A stretch of DNA of 64,000 nucleotides from Isoetes taiwanensis (taxonomy: Eukaryota > Streptophyta > Lycopodiopsida > Isoetales > Isoetaceae): positions 248,001-312,000 of the forward strand of contig JAJEKV010000268.1 of assembly GCA_021234155.1 (NCBI GenBank), given 5' to 3'. Positions 54,001 through 64,000 of this stretch are shown piece by piece. Position 1 is the stretch's first letter. Each line of letters opens with the position of its first letter. The position numbers and the translations under genes are program-made. Below the pieces are notes generated by a model. That model made no database searches, was not told the origin of the DNA, and saw nothing but the letters and a program-made list of their open reading frames with translations.

Positions 54001-55496
54001 AAGTATCAAGAGTGCAAAACAGGTGGTTTGGGGAAGGCGAGAAGTGGTTTGGGGAAGGCGAGAACTTCTTCTGGCTGAAACGTTAGTAGGCAGATTCACA
54101 TGTTCCTCCATCTAAAGCCATCCTGTTTTTGTAAATTATTTTTCCTACACTGATTCATGGACTACAACTGTTTTATTTGTCACATAGGCCCAAGTATTCT
54201 TCCCAAGAGGTTAATAGATTTAATAGATATTTCTCTGTTTAATTTGTGCATGTTGCTTTTTGCATGATGGAACTGACTTGAAGAAAATTAGCTTGCATGT
54301 TGCTATAAGAGAGAGATTAGAACTTGAATTTCTTAAGGTGGCAATATACCACAACTTAGTCGGCATGTTACGTTCCTAATACTCTTCCATTATCTAACTA
54401 ATCATGGGATGATAGAAATGCAGTAGCATATTCTATGCTTGATAGGAGATGTGACAAGCAGAAACGAAATTAAATATATGGCAAATCAATTATCGTACCT
54501 GCTCCCTGATCAAACTGATGTCAGTTGTAGTCTCTTTACCAATAACTGCTTTGTTGTGTATTAACCTTTGCTCTCTGTATAAATCTTAATGTGGTTTGAG
54601 AAATTGAGTCTCACTTCTACAGCTATTAAAAGCATGAAAATTTCATCAGATTGGGACTAGATTGACATGGTTTCCATGTCAAAATCAAATATGATTGGCA
54701 AGATGCTATTTGGAATCTCAGTACTCACACATGTCTGATTATAGAATTTCTTATATTCATTTCACAGGTGACTTTTCTAAATTGAAGATAAAATAGAGTG
54801 CAGACCATGATTTTGACAACTATGTATTTGAATCCCATGGTGCATGTGCTGATCATTGTCCATAGTCTAGAACATCGTGTCATTTCTGTGTTGACATGTG
54901 CATGATTAGTTTTGTTTGGTGGTTCCTCTATTGATGGGCATGGTCCCTAATTGTAGGCATACAAGTTTAAACCTTTGTTTGCGCATTACATGGATGGGCG
55001 AGTATATTCCATTGTTATCTTCTGAACATCATTTATCATTTATAGTTTTGGCAATTGAATGCCACTTCACAGTGTTATTGCACTATAATAATACTCCAAA
55101 ACAAACATTTGCTATTTTTAGTTTTGGCAATTGAATTTTACTCAAGTGTTCTTGCAATCCCTTATAATTCAAGGTCCATATTCAATACTATAATGCAGGG
55201 ATTACCAATGTTGACTAATATCTTATATTCTACACACTCCATTACTTCGTGTTGAATGCCATCTACACACTCCATTAGTTCAACTTATTTCATTCCCTCT
55301 ATGAACCACTAACATCTATGCATTACATCGCACCAACATTTATATATTTTTACTCTATGCACCTACAATATAACAATTGGGTTGCATTCTGTTTCGATAC
55401 TGCAATTTGGTACAGCCACGTCCACTGCACCAATAATCTGGAATCGTGTTTGGGTCCTCCGATTCTCGATGACTACTTGCATCAAGTTCCCCAACT
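51061..55496. other. Gene-poor stretch
   Basis: About 4.4 kb of AT-rich sequence. I see only minor items: a perfect palindrome AACGCCGCATGCGGCGTT near 52438-52455 preceded by a direct copy of GCCGCATG, and a 21-bp tandem duplication GTGGTTTGGGGAAGGCGAGA at about 54023-54064. No frame shows recognisable protein motifs or splice-linked exons. Confidence 0.45.
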
Positions 55497-55630
55497 GTTA
55501 TATTGTAAGGGTAAGCTGTTTGATCCAGCTTTCCCTGTTTTCTCCGGTGAGCTGCTCCTGGCTGCCGCCGATTGTAACATCCACCGGGAAAACATGAAAA
55601 GCTGTCCCAAACAGCTTACCCTTATATAAC
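55497..55630. repeat. Long imperfect hairpin (possible miRNA-like foldback or MITE)
   Basis: The left arm 55497-55549 (GTTATATTGTAAGGGTAAGC, TGTTTGATCCAGC..., CTCCGGTG) pairs with the right arm 55582-55630 (CACCGGGAAAACATG..., AAACAGCTTACCCTTATATA). The distal 20 bp are almost fully complementary and the loop is about 32 bp. Size and pairing fit either a plant microRNA-type precursor or a very small foldback element. Confidence 0.7.
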
Positions 55631-56811
55631 TAATGCCAGTTATCACCCGTCACTCGCTTGCTACCCTCTACACATGGAAATCCTTGCAGCCTATTTCTTG
55701 TAAATACTAGCCGTTGTAATATTTCTTTACTTTGGAATCTATTTTGTGGTGTATATTTTTTGCAGGTATACATCTAGAGCCCTCCTCACTGCACCAAATA
55801 GATATGTTGTTGTCATAGGAACTGCCTTCATAGGGTTCCTCTTAATGGCAAGGGGTTTCACCTTTATAGGAATATGCAATAGGACCCGACCAAGGTAGTT
55901 TACAACATTGTGACACGATAACACTTAGATTCAGTTGGTTTATTGATTGATGGTAGGTTCGATCAAAGACTTTACTCTCACTTTTACACAGTCCATGATG
56001 TTGATCGGGGGATGAACAAGGATATTGCTCCAACATGTGTATATATCTGACATTAGGCATTTACAACCTTCAATGAGGTGCATGCACAATGGTGTAGAGC
56101 ATGCTGACTTAAATAATGCAGTGATAAAAATTTTTATTTGATGATGTTTATGAGATTCCACTTTACACCCGTTATAAACATCAACTAGCATTTTCAAATA
56201 ATCAATTTGTTCCTACTTGATTTCTTCATCTAAATGTCCAGTTTTGCAACACGCTTCTATAGAATCATACATTTATGCACTTCCACCAACTGAGTTCACA
56301 AGTGCCCACGACAACTAATGCCCGGCATCGCCGGGCACACGTTTCTAGTGAACTATTGTTTCTGCTAGATTATCGTAGCATTAACTCTTCCATGCTTGCA
56401 TAGTCCAACTTGTAACTAACAATCTTTAAATCTCAAATTCAGGAGTCTCATTATATGATGCTAGCCACGTTAGAGTTAGAGGCATTTGCCTGTAACCTGG
56501 TTAACTTCTTTCCTCCTTGATTGCACAATAGGTAACAAGGACTTTGCTTAACTCACTGCATTCTTCTATTATCAACACAATAAAGATAGGTGGTCTCAAT
56601 ACTTTTGACATCTTTCTGGATATTCATTAGCTTTGATATCATTCTTTACCAAAATGGATGTCTTCTCCTATTGAACAAGAAAACTATAAGGAAGAATGCT
56701 TGATATTAAACTTCAGGCAAATGCATGCATCAAATAGTTCATTGGGAAGACGTAACTAAAGTTTGATTCATATGATGACAAATAAAGAACTTGCTATCCG
56801 ATTATATCCTC
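55631..56811. other. No gene seen
   Basis: AT-rich spacer without supportable features. Confidence 0.45.
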
Positions 56812-57033
56812 TCACATGCCTAAAATTAAATAGATATTTGCGATATGGCAACATCTTGCTGGTTCATTTGGAATAAGCTTTGAAAGCAATCTTAGTGCTA
56901 CCACTGCTTCACCATGATTTTGGCACACACTAAACAATGCAATACATGCTTCTGCATAGTTTAGTCTTAAGAGCAACCTCCACCTTCCGAACCATGCAAG
57001 AGTGACAGAAGCTTGTTCAAGTGCAAGTGCCAA
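56812..57033 (-). pseudogene. Possible PPR or TPR helical-repeat fragment
   Basis: Minus-strand frame with LNYAEACIALFSVCQNHGEA then LLSKLIPNEPARCCHIANIY and LILGM. This resembles the E motif of PLS-type PPR proteins (LL.AC..HG......AA..L..LEP.....YV.LANIYA..GM). Sequence just upstream on the same strand (57191-56967) is coiled-coil-like (ELEQKMKELETKVHEQ) in another frame and unassigned. The match is weak and could be a TPR. Confidence 0.35.
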
Positions 57034-57099
57034 GTGCCAGCAGCTTGTTCATGTACCTTAGTTTCTAGCTCCTTCATTTTCTGCTCTAGCTCTAAATAT

Positions 57100-58130
57100 C
57101 TGTCAAAGACACATCTTACGTCCAAGTCTTCATATAAACTAGAAAGAATGAACAAAAGCAGTACTCTATTGTCCAAAAAAAAAAAAACCATTTAGTGCGT
57201 AATGATACCCTCAAGCATAATTTTTTGTTTTCTGAAATTGCCTTTCGAGGAGAAACCACATTACCCCCAGGTCTTACATCTTCTTGGATGATTAACTGAA
57301 AAAAGAGAAGGAAAATCCTGTTTAAGTCCAATTGAAAAGAGAATGCCACTTCAAGCAATCTAAGACTTACTTTTGCAATTGTTCTTCACTGGCACTGGGC
57401 CATGCAACTGCTTTTCTTTGGCACTAAGCACTAGGCCATTGCCTTTTCAAGTGTGGGGCAATTTCATTTTCAGCTAGCTTCCCCCCTTTTGGATATTCCA
57501 TGCTAGTCTCTTCAAGCTTCACAATTGTCAATTTATCTGTCCTTAAGCTGATAGTTCCTCCATTGCTTCCGCTCCTGCTTTGGGATGGAGATATAGCTTC
57601 ATTTATTTGTTATCTAACATGCGTATTCTCTGATATTCCTAGCAAGTCCTCAGACAAGGGCCTAGAATTACTAGGCTTCACATCATCCATATGTGAACCT
57701 CGTGCCCTCCTGATCAAAAAGTAACCATAGTGTAATACAAATAAAATGAAAGGACGTGCATCACATCGCAATAATAAGTAGCAAGTTGCAACTCAACCAT
57801 CTCTTTCAAGGATCAAAACAAGATTACCCACTGTGTAGCCCAAGCAAGAAAGAGCAAAAATTCTATTTGAATTCATTTCCGAGTTCATATCGCTGTGTGG
57901 TACACTCTATCACTCTAACTAGTGCCAAAACAGTTGATGCATATATAAGGAGTTCTTACAGATAGCAAACAAGATCTCATAGGCACAGACCGACGATCAA
58001 GATTTATCTGCATATTTGGAACATCTTTAATGCCATGGTTACAAAAACTCTTAAACCCTTCCACAAAACAGAAGGTATGCCTCATTTCTCAGCACATTTT
58101 CTCTAGTTGTCTTCTGTACACACAAATTTG
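57100..58130 (-). other. Region with decayed coding-like minus-strand segments
   Basis: Minus-strand sequence at about 57720-57420 is polar and coding-like (KPSNSRPLSEDLLGISENTH, SRSGSNGGTISLRTDKLTIV) with stops. It may be a linker exon of a relic gene. No family recognised. Confidence 0.25.
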
Positions 58131-58133
58131 ATA

Positions 58134-58700
58134 TTACCTATGGTTATCTATAGTTGCATGTGCTTTGCTTCTTCTAATTACATTGCTGCTGCTGTAATCT
58201 CTCACGTATGCAATATAATGCCCACCTTTCATTGTGCCAGAGTGTTCAACAACACCAACAAGTTTATACCTGAGAGAATAGGGCTGCCTATGAGTCATAA
58301 TAACAAATAAGGTTAGAAAATTATATACTTGAAATATTTTGCTGAAGATCACGCCAACAATATATTCTCTGGCTTCATAGAACCATGTGTGTGTAATTTA
58401 TATGAAAACAGGATCAAGTACCTAGAATTAACAAAAGATTGTAAATCCAACCATTTGCCGAATGCAATATGCCCAATAAGTTTGCTTAGTCTTCCATGCA
58501 TATCCTGTGCAAATATTTTGGTTGTACAGTAAGTACAGGCATACCTTGTTAATAAGCAATCACTTCATTGCATTGCATTTTACTGGTTTTCTTTGCTTCT
58601 TTATCTTCTCTTTTGCCTCAGCCTGATGCTTTGCCTGTTTCCCATTACCACAATTCAGTATGATGTAATCAATGCTTCTTCGAGATGCCTTAAAAACTTC
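58134..58700 (-). pseudogene. Ubiquitin-specific protease (UBP1/UBP2-type) C-terminal relic
   Basis: Reading the minus strand downward: about 58690-58570 is a lysine/glutamine-rich segment (GNGKQAKHQAEAKEKIKKQR) like the insert before the last catalytic part of plant UBP1/2. Then comes a block matching PPVLTIHLKRF in one frame (PVLTVQPKYLH, about 58540-58510). After a frameshift come DMHGRLSKLIGHIAFGKWLD and LQSF (to 58422, GT donor). After an intron with a CTCAG acceptor near 58270 comes YKLVGVVEHSGTMKGGHYIA then YVR, the catalytic histidine box of the USP fold. The enzyme removes ubiquitin from proteins. The cysteine box and most of the gene are absent. Frameshifts and a stop (about 58555) show that it is not functional. 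The retained intron points to DNA duplication. Confidence 0.72.
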
Positions 58701-60035
58701 TAGTACGACCCCCCTGGTAAAGATTGCTTTATTGAATCGAATGAAAATATAGGTCTACCAGATGACACAAGAAAGATTTTTATCCACTTGTTATTGAATA
58801 AGAGATAGCCAGTCATTAGCCACCTATTTCTGATGGGCCACAGGTTCAAAGCTAGATTGTTGTTTCAGTGTAGCGCATAAAATTCTTTCCTAATGAAGCC
58901 ACTGTAAGAAATGGCATGTAATTCATCTTCTACCATACTCTATGGTTCATGCCTTCTTCTAGTCCCTACAAAGCTATTTTTGTGCCATCATTCTCAGCCA
59001 TTTCTGGTAATACAAACATGCAAAAAACTGGACCTTTCAAGAAAGAGACACTTCCTTTAATAGCTCATCTTAGATAAGAATCATTGGATCTATCATCTCA
59101 AAGAAAAAGAAGGGAAAAAAAAATATTCCTTTCACAAGCATGCTCTAGTTAATAACTTGAAAGATTGGATTCAATTTGTACCTGCAAAGGAAGATCTGGG
59201 TAGGAAACCTGATGATGAAGAACAGGAAAGCAATAAGCATTCCCTAGCATCTAGAATAATTTCATTGATGCTAATTGTGAGATGTTTTGTTCCTTTGAGA
59301 AATTTTTCTCTTTGTTTTCCTTCCAGAGTTCGATATCCCCTTACTTCCTTAGTAGCATCACTAGGCTACCTTTTTTTTGCAGCCATCTGAGAATGATTTT
59401 CAGGTCTCAAGAACCATCAGATTGAGCTTCATACAACATAAGTACCTCTGCTCAATACTCCATCTCTTGTTCAAGACGACCAGCAGCCCTTTGGCCATGA
59501 ATGACATCCGGTTTAAAAAACTAAAATCAGGCCTGAAGGAGGCTCCCAGTCAAGCTACGACATACTCCAAAAACATGGATGTCCATGACAAAGAAAAAAA
59601 AAAGAGAGAACGAGTTAGACTCCACGGGAATACACAATCGAAGGAAATTAGTTGGCGAGATTGGAAGGATTCGAAAGCAAGTTGCCTGGGTTGGAATGGT
59701 TAGGGCGCGAGCGGCCGAAGAAATCACCTAGATTATCCATAGGTTTTCTATTTTTCCTAGCTGTGGATTCATAAATTAGAAGATCTAACGGTTGAGATGA
59801 AATTAAACTGATGTGGCATGACAAGTGAAATAGATAGAATTACAGCAAGTGCGCACGCCAGGTTAGGCAACCCTGCTAAAAAATGAGAACAGAAAAGTCA
59901 ATACAATTATGTAAACCGTCATTTGGTGGAAATTCCTCGAATATTCCCCAAATGTTTATTATGGGTAATTTTTGGTTTAAGGGGATCTTGGTGGCGCTGC
60001 TTACATCGCCGCCAGAACTTCCCATTCTTGCATTG
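58701..60035. other. No supportable gene
   Basis: AT-rich with one 108-codon frame at 59377-59703 (lysine-rich, YSKNMDVHDKEKKKRERV) that I cannot assign. It may be chance or an old exon. Confidence 0.35.
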
Positions 60036-60039
60036 TTTC

Positions 60040-60335
60040 ATCCGCAGAGTTTCGTCGCAGAGCTTCAGCCGCAGAGTTTCATCGCCTCACAGCTTCTTCA
60101 CTTCAGAGCTTCATTTCTAGCCTCAGAGTTTCATCGCCTCCGAATTTCATTGCCTCACAGCTTCGTCGCCTTTCTTTGTCGCAGAAGAAGCAGCGGCCTT
60201 GAAGAAACAATGGCCCTAAAGAAGCAGCCGCGGCCTTGAAGAAGCAGCGACCTTCTTTTGTATCAACTTCTTTTGTAGCGCCTTGAAGAAGCAGGGATGG
60301 AGCCTTGAAGAAGCGGAGCCTTGAAGAAATAGGGA
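60040..60335. repeat. Two short minisatellites (GAGTTTCATCGCC and CCTTGAAGAAGCAG)
   Basis: At about 60047-60170, units of the type CAGAGTTTCATCGCCTCACA recur six or more times with decay. At 60195-60330, CCTTGAAGAAGCAG recurs about six times. Both are pseudo-repetitive without a consistent frame. Confidence 0.65.
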
Positions 60336-60585
60336 CGGAGCAAACATCAGATAGGATCAAGAACTAGATTAGTGTGCTTCTGGGGCAGATTCGTCTCTTT
60401 CTAGGGTAAAGTAATGCAGCCGACAAGGCATTTGCAAGCTGCTAGTTTCTGGGCAACAGGGCATGAAACAAGAAATGAAATGCAAGCATAAACTCGCAAG
60501 AAACCATGCTTGCAAGAATCTCTCTGCTTGCAAAAATACGCCGGAAAACAAGGCTGGAATTTCCACCAAATGCCTGTTTATATTT

Positions 60586-60780
60586 GGTAGCCGGCCGGAT
60601 TTCGGAGTTTTTTCGGCCGGTAAACCGATAGGCGGCGCCGTCGCTCGCGGCTAACGCCACTCCCGGCGGTGGCGCCTGCCAGTTTACCGGCCGGAAACCC
60701 CTCAATCCGGCCAGCCGCGAGCGATGCCACCGCCTGCCAGTTTATCGGCCGGAAACCCCGAAATCCGGCCGGTTACCTAC
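60586..60780. repeat. GC-rich foldback of CCGGCCGGATTTCGG units
   Basis: The left arm 60586-60652 (GGTAGCCGGCCGGATTTCGG ... GCGCCGTCGCTCGCGGCT) is the inverted counterpart of 60713-60780 (AGCCGCGAGCGATGCCACCG ... GAAATCCGGCCGGTTACC). A third, partial copy in the right-arm orientation (GGTGGCGCCTGCCAGTTTAC, CGGCCGGAAACCCC) lies between them at 60668-60712. It stands out sharply in an AT-rich neighbourhood. Confidence 0.82.
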
Positions 60781-61009
60781 CACATAAAAGTACAACACAA
60801 CACAACACCCAGAAAAAAGCTGGAGAACTAAGGACAAAGAAAGTAACAGGCAAAATACTATTTCCCAATTCTGCTTACAATGCCGTGCAGGACTATGGTT
60901 TCCAATTTGTTACCCTGCAATTTGAATGCACAAGTGCTTCTTCTTCGCTTAAATCATCTCCAATGAAGTAGCTGAAATCCAGGCGTTATCCGCTATCATG
61001 AGTTTTGCT

Positions 61010-63963
61010 TATTAATCGAATTTTGGTGGCATAACCCTGCTGATCAATACAAAAAGTGGCGTGGTAAGTTTATGAGACCTAAAACACTGTCCATTTTAGA
61101 ACCCAAACTCTATTTTCTATACCCATACCCATTGTTAGTTTTTTTTGCTCTTGCAGGAATGCTGGTTTCAGATGATGAACGAGCCTCAAATCGAAACTAC
61201 TGACCAGCAAACCTCAAAAAGGCATTGCAAAATCTGCAAGAATAGAGGGTCTCTACCAAAGATGGGGTTTCTGATCATTTGAGTCTGCAAATTGATGATC
61301 AGCCAGCCCTCAAGCTGTTGAACAAAGGTACAACTTATTTGTAGCTGTTACACTAGAGTATTCAAACCTTCCTTTTCTGAGCCTCTTAAGCGGTCTTACA
61401 GAACAACTAGGACAGAAATACATTGCTGATATAATGGATGCAAAACATTTCGTTATCTATGGAGAAACTTCAAACGGAAAAAATGAAGTGCCTCACAATA
61501 AAATCAGCAACAATTGCAAGGGGGAAGAAAGTCCCAATGAAAATGACACAGGAACTGAAACAAATGAAGATGTTGGTGATCATGATGAAGAGGAAGAGGC
61601 TGAGGAACATAAGGAAGAGGAGGATGATGGTCATTTTAATGTGAATGTGTATGAAAATGAACAAATGATTGATCCTTATGAGAATAAAGGTTTACAAGGT
61701 TTTTCGAAAAACTACAAGGAGATTCTTAAGCAATGTGATGCCGATCTTGAAGGTGCAGCAGAAGGCTCAGAGTGGGACAGTGAAGGCAAACCTCTCCAGT
61801 CTGACTCCCCATACTCTTCTGATTACAAGATAGAGAGCGAAGAAGATGAAGAAACTGAAACAGCTTTAGAAGATGGGGATGCAGCCTGGAACGATAACCT
61901 TAGAGTATTCTTAGATCAAGAGCCAGAATTTAGGTCTAAGGTCCAATATCAAGTTCGTGCTGTTTTACTTATGCCTGCCTTTGAAGCTAGTGGTAGAAAG
62001 GTGTCTGAGTTCTCTAAGTTCTATGAAATGAAGTTTGGAAGAGGAATCGAAGCAACAGGCTTTGTCTCAGCTGCCAATCTCTGCAAGGCCATGCCTCATG
62101 TGGTGCAGAGGAAACTTCTTGATGAAGAGGGAAAATTATGCTTAGTAGAATCTGCAAAAAATATTCGAATATGTGCTGGAATTAAGTCAGGATTAAGACG
62201 TATTGTTTTTGACATTTTACAGCTTCATCCTAATGGTCTAACAATAGACGAGTTTAAAATAAAATGCTCAGATAGTATAAAGAAGCCTTTGCCTAGCATT
62301 CTTTCAGAACACGCTTATGAGAATCCCAGTGTAGAATCTATGGTTCGTGACATGTTAGATATTGCAGTTTTGAGGCAGGAAGATTGTTCTGTTAAAATGT
62401 ACCTGTGCCAAGGGGCAGAAGATCCATGCTTAACGGATGGCATCCTTATTGGTAAAGAAACATTCAACTCAAGAGAGACATACGCAGGAAACATGGGACA
62501 CCAAGTTCTTGAACTCAGGGAAGGTATATCAGTCGTGATCCATATTTTTATTGTTTTACAGGTCCTTGGTATCTTTTCTAAACAGGCACATCCTTTTTCT
62601 GTCCAGCTTTGCGTTTGGGACTTGGTTATGATCCTAGCCATACTGAACATAGTGGCAATATCAAGGAATTTGACAATTTTGATGATGATGAGTATCTGCA
62701 GGTGAGATTCCGGCTGCTCGTACTACTTGCCATGTACAGTGATGGTATTGAGAGTTCAAAGTTGGAAGAAGCATATGCCAATCTGTATTCTCTACAATTA
62801 AATTTAGAACAACTGGGTTTTATATCAGTCGCTGAGCTAACAAACTGCTGGCAAGATATTATATGTTTGCAAGCTTCAAGACCAAACTTCCTCTTTCTAC
62901 TACCTCTCTGCAGAATCAAAGGCTTGTGAATACATTAAGGACAAGTTTGAGGTCAATTGCATTTTCCATATTCCTTGGCTCGTATCCTGAAAGTGTTGCT
63001 CCTTATGATTTTGTTCTCCAGCTTGAAAAATCCCTGTCAGGAAATATTATGGAGGTTTTGTATTCTCATGGGTATATTTCAGAAATGTCAGGAAGAAATC
63101 AGTCGTATGCCGATGAAAAGATTATTGATTTTCAGCTAGGTAAACATGTTGGACTCTGCTTGCTTCTGCATGACATGATGGACTTCATCCGTTTTGGATG
63201 CCAGGATGATGGGTCTCTCGTCTTGAAGCTTCGGGACCGTTGTTTTCCACTTTTAGATCTACCGGACTCTAATGACCAACTAGGACGTCTAACTGAGGTT
63301 GCTGGTAAAGTGTCTATAGACAAGGATGAGCTCAGTGGTGATGATATCATACAACAAAATATAACATTAAATAGTTGTCTTCCTGGAGACTTTTCTGATG
63401 CAACTTTGCGGCATCAGATCCGGCTTGTATTGGGCTCAACTCAATACTTTACAGATGGTGTAGCTCTGGAAGAGTTTATCGTAACCTTTCGTCAGCGAAG
63501 TGAGATCCCGATTGAGCCACTTGAGCTCAACAGGCTTTTGCATAAGATGCCAGACATTGTTGCTATAAATTCTGGCCATGTTAACTTGGTTAAAAGCCCC
63601 CAGAACTTACGAATTTTATCAGTGACGATGGCAGGTCTTAGACAGGTTTTGTATTGGGCTTTGCTTAAAAATCCCGGTGGCCTTTGGTGTGATCTTTTGG
63701 AAGGATGGTATAGTGACTTTACTGGTCATTCTCTGAAGGATACACTTATTAAGAAGCATGGTTATGCCTTTTCCAAGACCTCTCTTCTTGCCTCTGTTGC
63801 AGATTTTCTTGATGACATGGAAGACATTGTATCCAAGCATATATTACAAAATTTTGTATACTATACATGCAGAGATGGTATGGAGGATCCTGTGCCAACT
63901 GATGCTGCAATACTTGGAATACTTCCATCGGACATTCAATACGATCCCTTGCGTGAAGCTTAG
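61010..63963 (+). CDS. Multi-exon gene for a tandem LOTUS/OST-HTH-like domain protein (frame-damaged)
   Basis: Exons with GT-AG borders: up to 61063 (FWWHNPADQYKKWR), 61157-61327, 61402-62523 and 62607-63963. Introns are 93, 74 and 83 bp, and phases agree at all three junctions. The product starts with an acidic region (61540-61880) and then has three copies of a two-part unit. A-parts are near 61930-62160 (KVQYQVRAVLL, KFGRGIEATGF, AMPHVVQ), 62690-62900 (VRFRLLVLLAMYSDGIESSK, LGFISVAEL, QDIICL) and 63390-63620 (LRHQIRLVLG, MPDIVAINS). B-parts start at GIKSGLRRIVF, LRTSLRSIAF and MAGLRQVLYWAL. This winged-helix pattern resembles LOTUS/OST-HTH domains of germline RNA regulators such as MARF1, where they bind RNA or protein partners. 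No NYN nuclease is visible. Problems: TGA (about 61201) and TAG (about 61246) in the second exon, and a frame change near 62885 inside repeat 2. It could start at ATG 61434, avoiding the stops. It may be a young pseudogene or carry assembly errors. Confidence 0.6.
62524..62606 (+). other. Intron of the LOTUS-like gene
   Basis: GTATATCAG donor after codon base one of ...LRE-G and TTTCTGTCCAG acceptor. Joining at 62523/62607 keeps phase and brings the acidic linker (YDPSHTEHSG, FDNFDDDEYLQ) directly before repeat 2, which supports the model. Confidence 0.65.
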
Positions 63964-64000
63964 ACATGGCAGCTGCAGGAAATCATTTGTAAATGCAGTG

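Noticed and set aside
62700-62715. CAG|GTGAGA near 62700 as a splice donor
   Set aside because: Reading through keeps the second repeat intact (EYLQVRFRLLVLL aligned with repeats 1 and 3), so splicing here would remove conserved sequence.
1-64000. tRNA, rRNA, CRISPR, bacterial operons or organelle DNA
   Set aside because: No cloverleaf with A/B boxes, ribosomal core or spacer-repeat array noticed; introns and plant mobile elements throughout indicate nuclear DNA.

Overview
This is a nuclear segment of a land plant genome. It has split genes with GT-AG introns, plant-type mobile elements (CACTA, Mutator-like, a miniature LTR element, plant L1-type LINEs) and remnants of plant families (PPR, a PsbP-like protein). 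There is no operon structure and I found no rRNA, tRNA or CRISPR array. The clade is not fixed by the sequence. The high load of decayed elements and the LINEs with microsatellite tails suggest a large genome; a fern or other seed-free plant is my guess only.

Layout. (1) 0-8.5 kb: a possible acidic-protein exon on the minus strand, a decayed transposase-like gene (about 1.9-4.0 kb, minus), several tandem or dispersed repeats including a palindromic CAAATTGGGCG array (6.6-7.05 kb), and an intact miniature LTR retrotransposon (TRIM, 7840-8369) with a 5-bp target duplication. (2) 8.57-29.27 kb: one non-autonomous LTR retrotransposon that has been invaded repeatedly. Its internal domain holds gag-like and coiled-coil reading frames but no polymerase. 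It carries a 3.6-kb TIR element with a TTA duplication (12906-16475), which itself carries a 755-bp Mutator-type MITE with a perfect 9-bp duplication (13831-14585). It also carries an 11.9-kb CACTA element with an ACA duplication (16661-28536), containing a transposase gene on the plus strand and a TNPA-like gene on the minus strand. (3) 31-34 kb: a 5'-truncated LINE (minus). (4) 34-43 kb: decayed gene fragments (helicase-like, PPR-like, PsbP-like, protein disulfide isomerase) interspersed with three copies of a double-hairpin repeat; a fourth copy lies at 50.9 kb. (5) 43.5-50.6 kb: a long L1-type LINE (minus). (6) 51-60.8 kb: mostly gene-poor, with an imperfect hairpin, a decayed ubiquitin-specific protease (minus) and a GC-rich foldback. 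(7) 61.0-63.96 kb: a multi-exon gene whose product is a threefold repeat of a two-domain unit resembling LOTUS/OST-HTH domains. It is the most interesting coding sequence here, although it also shows in-frame stops and a frameshift.

Most protein-coding content is therefore mobile-element or relic sequence. The insertion order can be read directly from target-site duplications. All family calls are by eye from motifs, without database searches.
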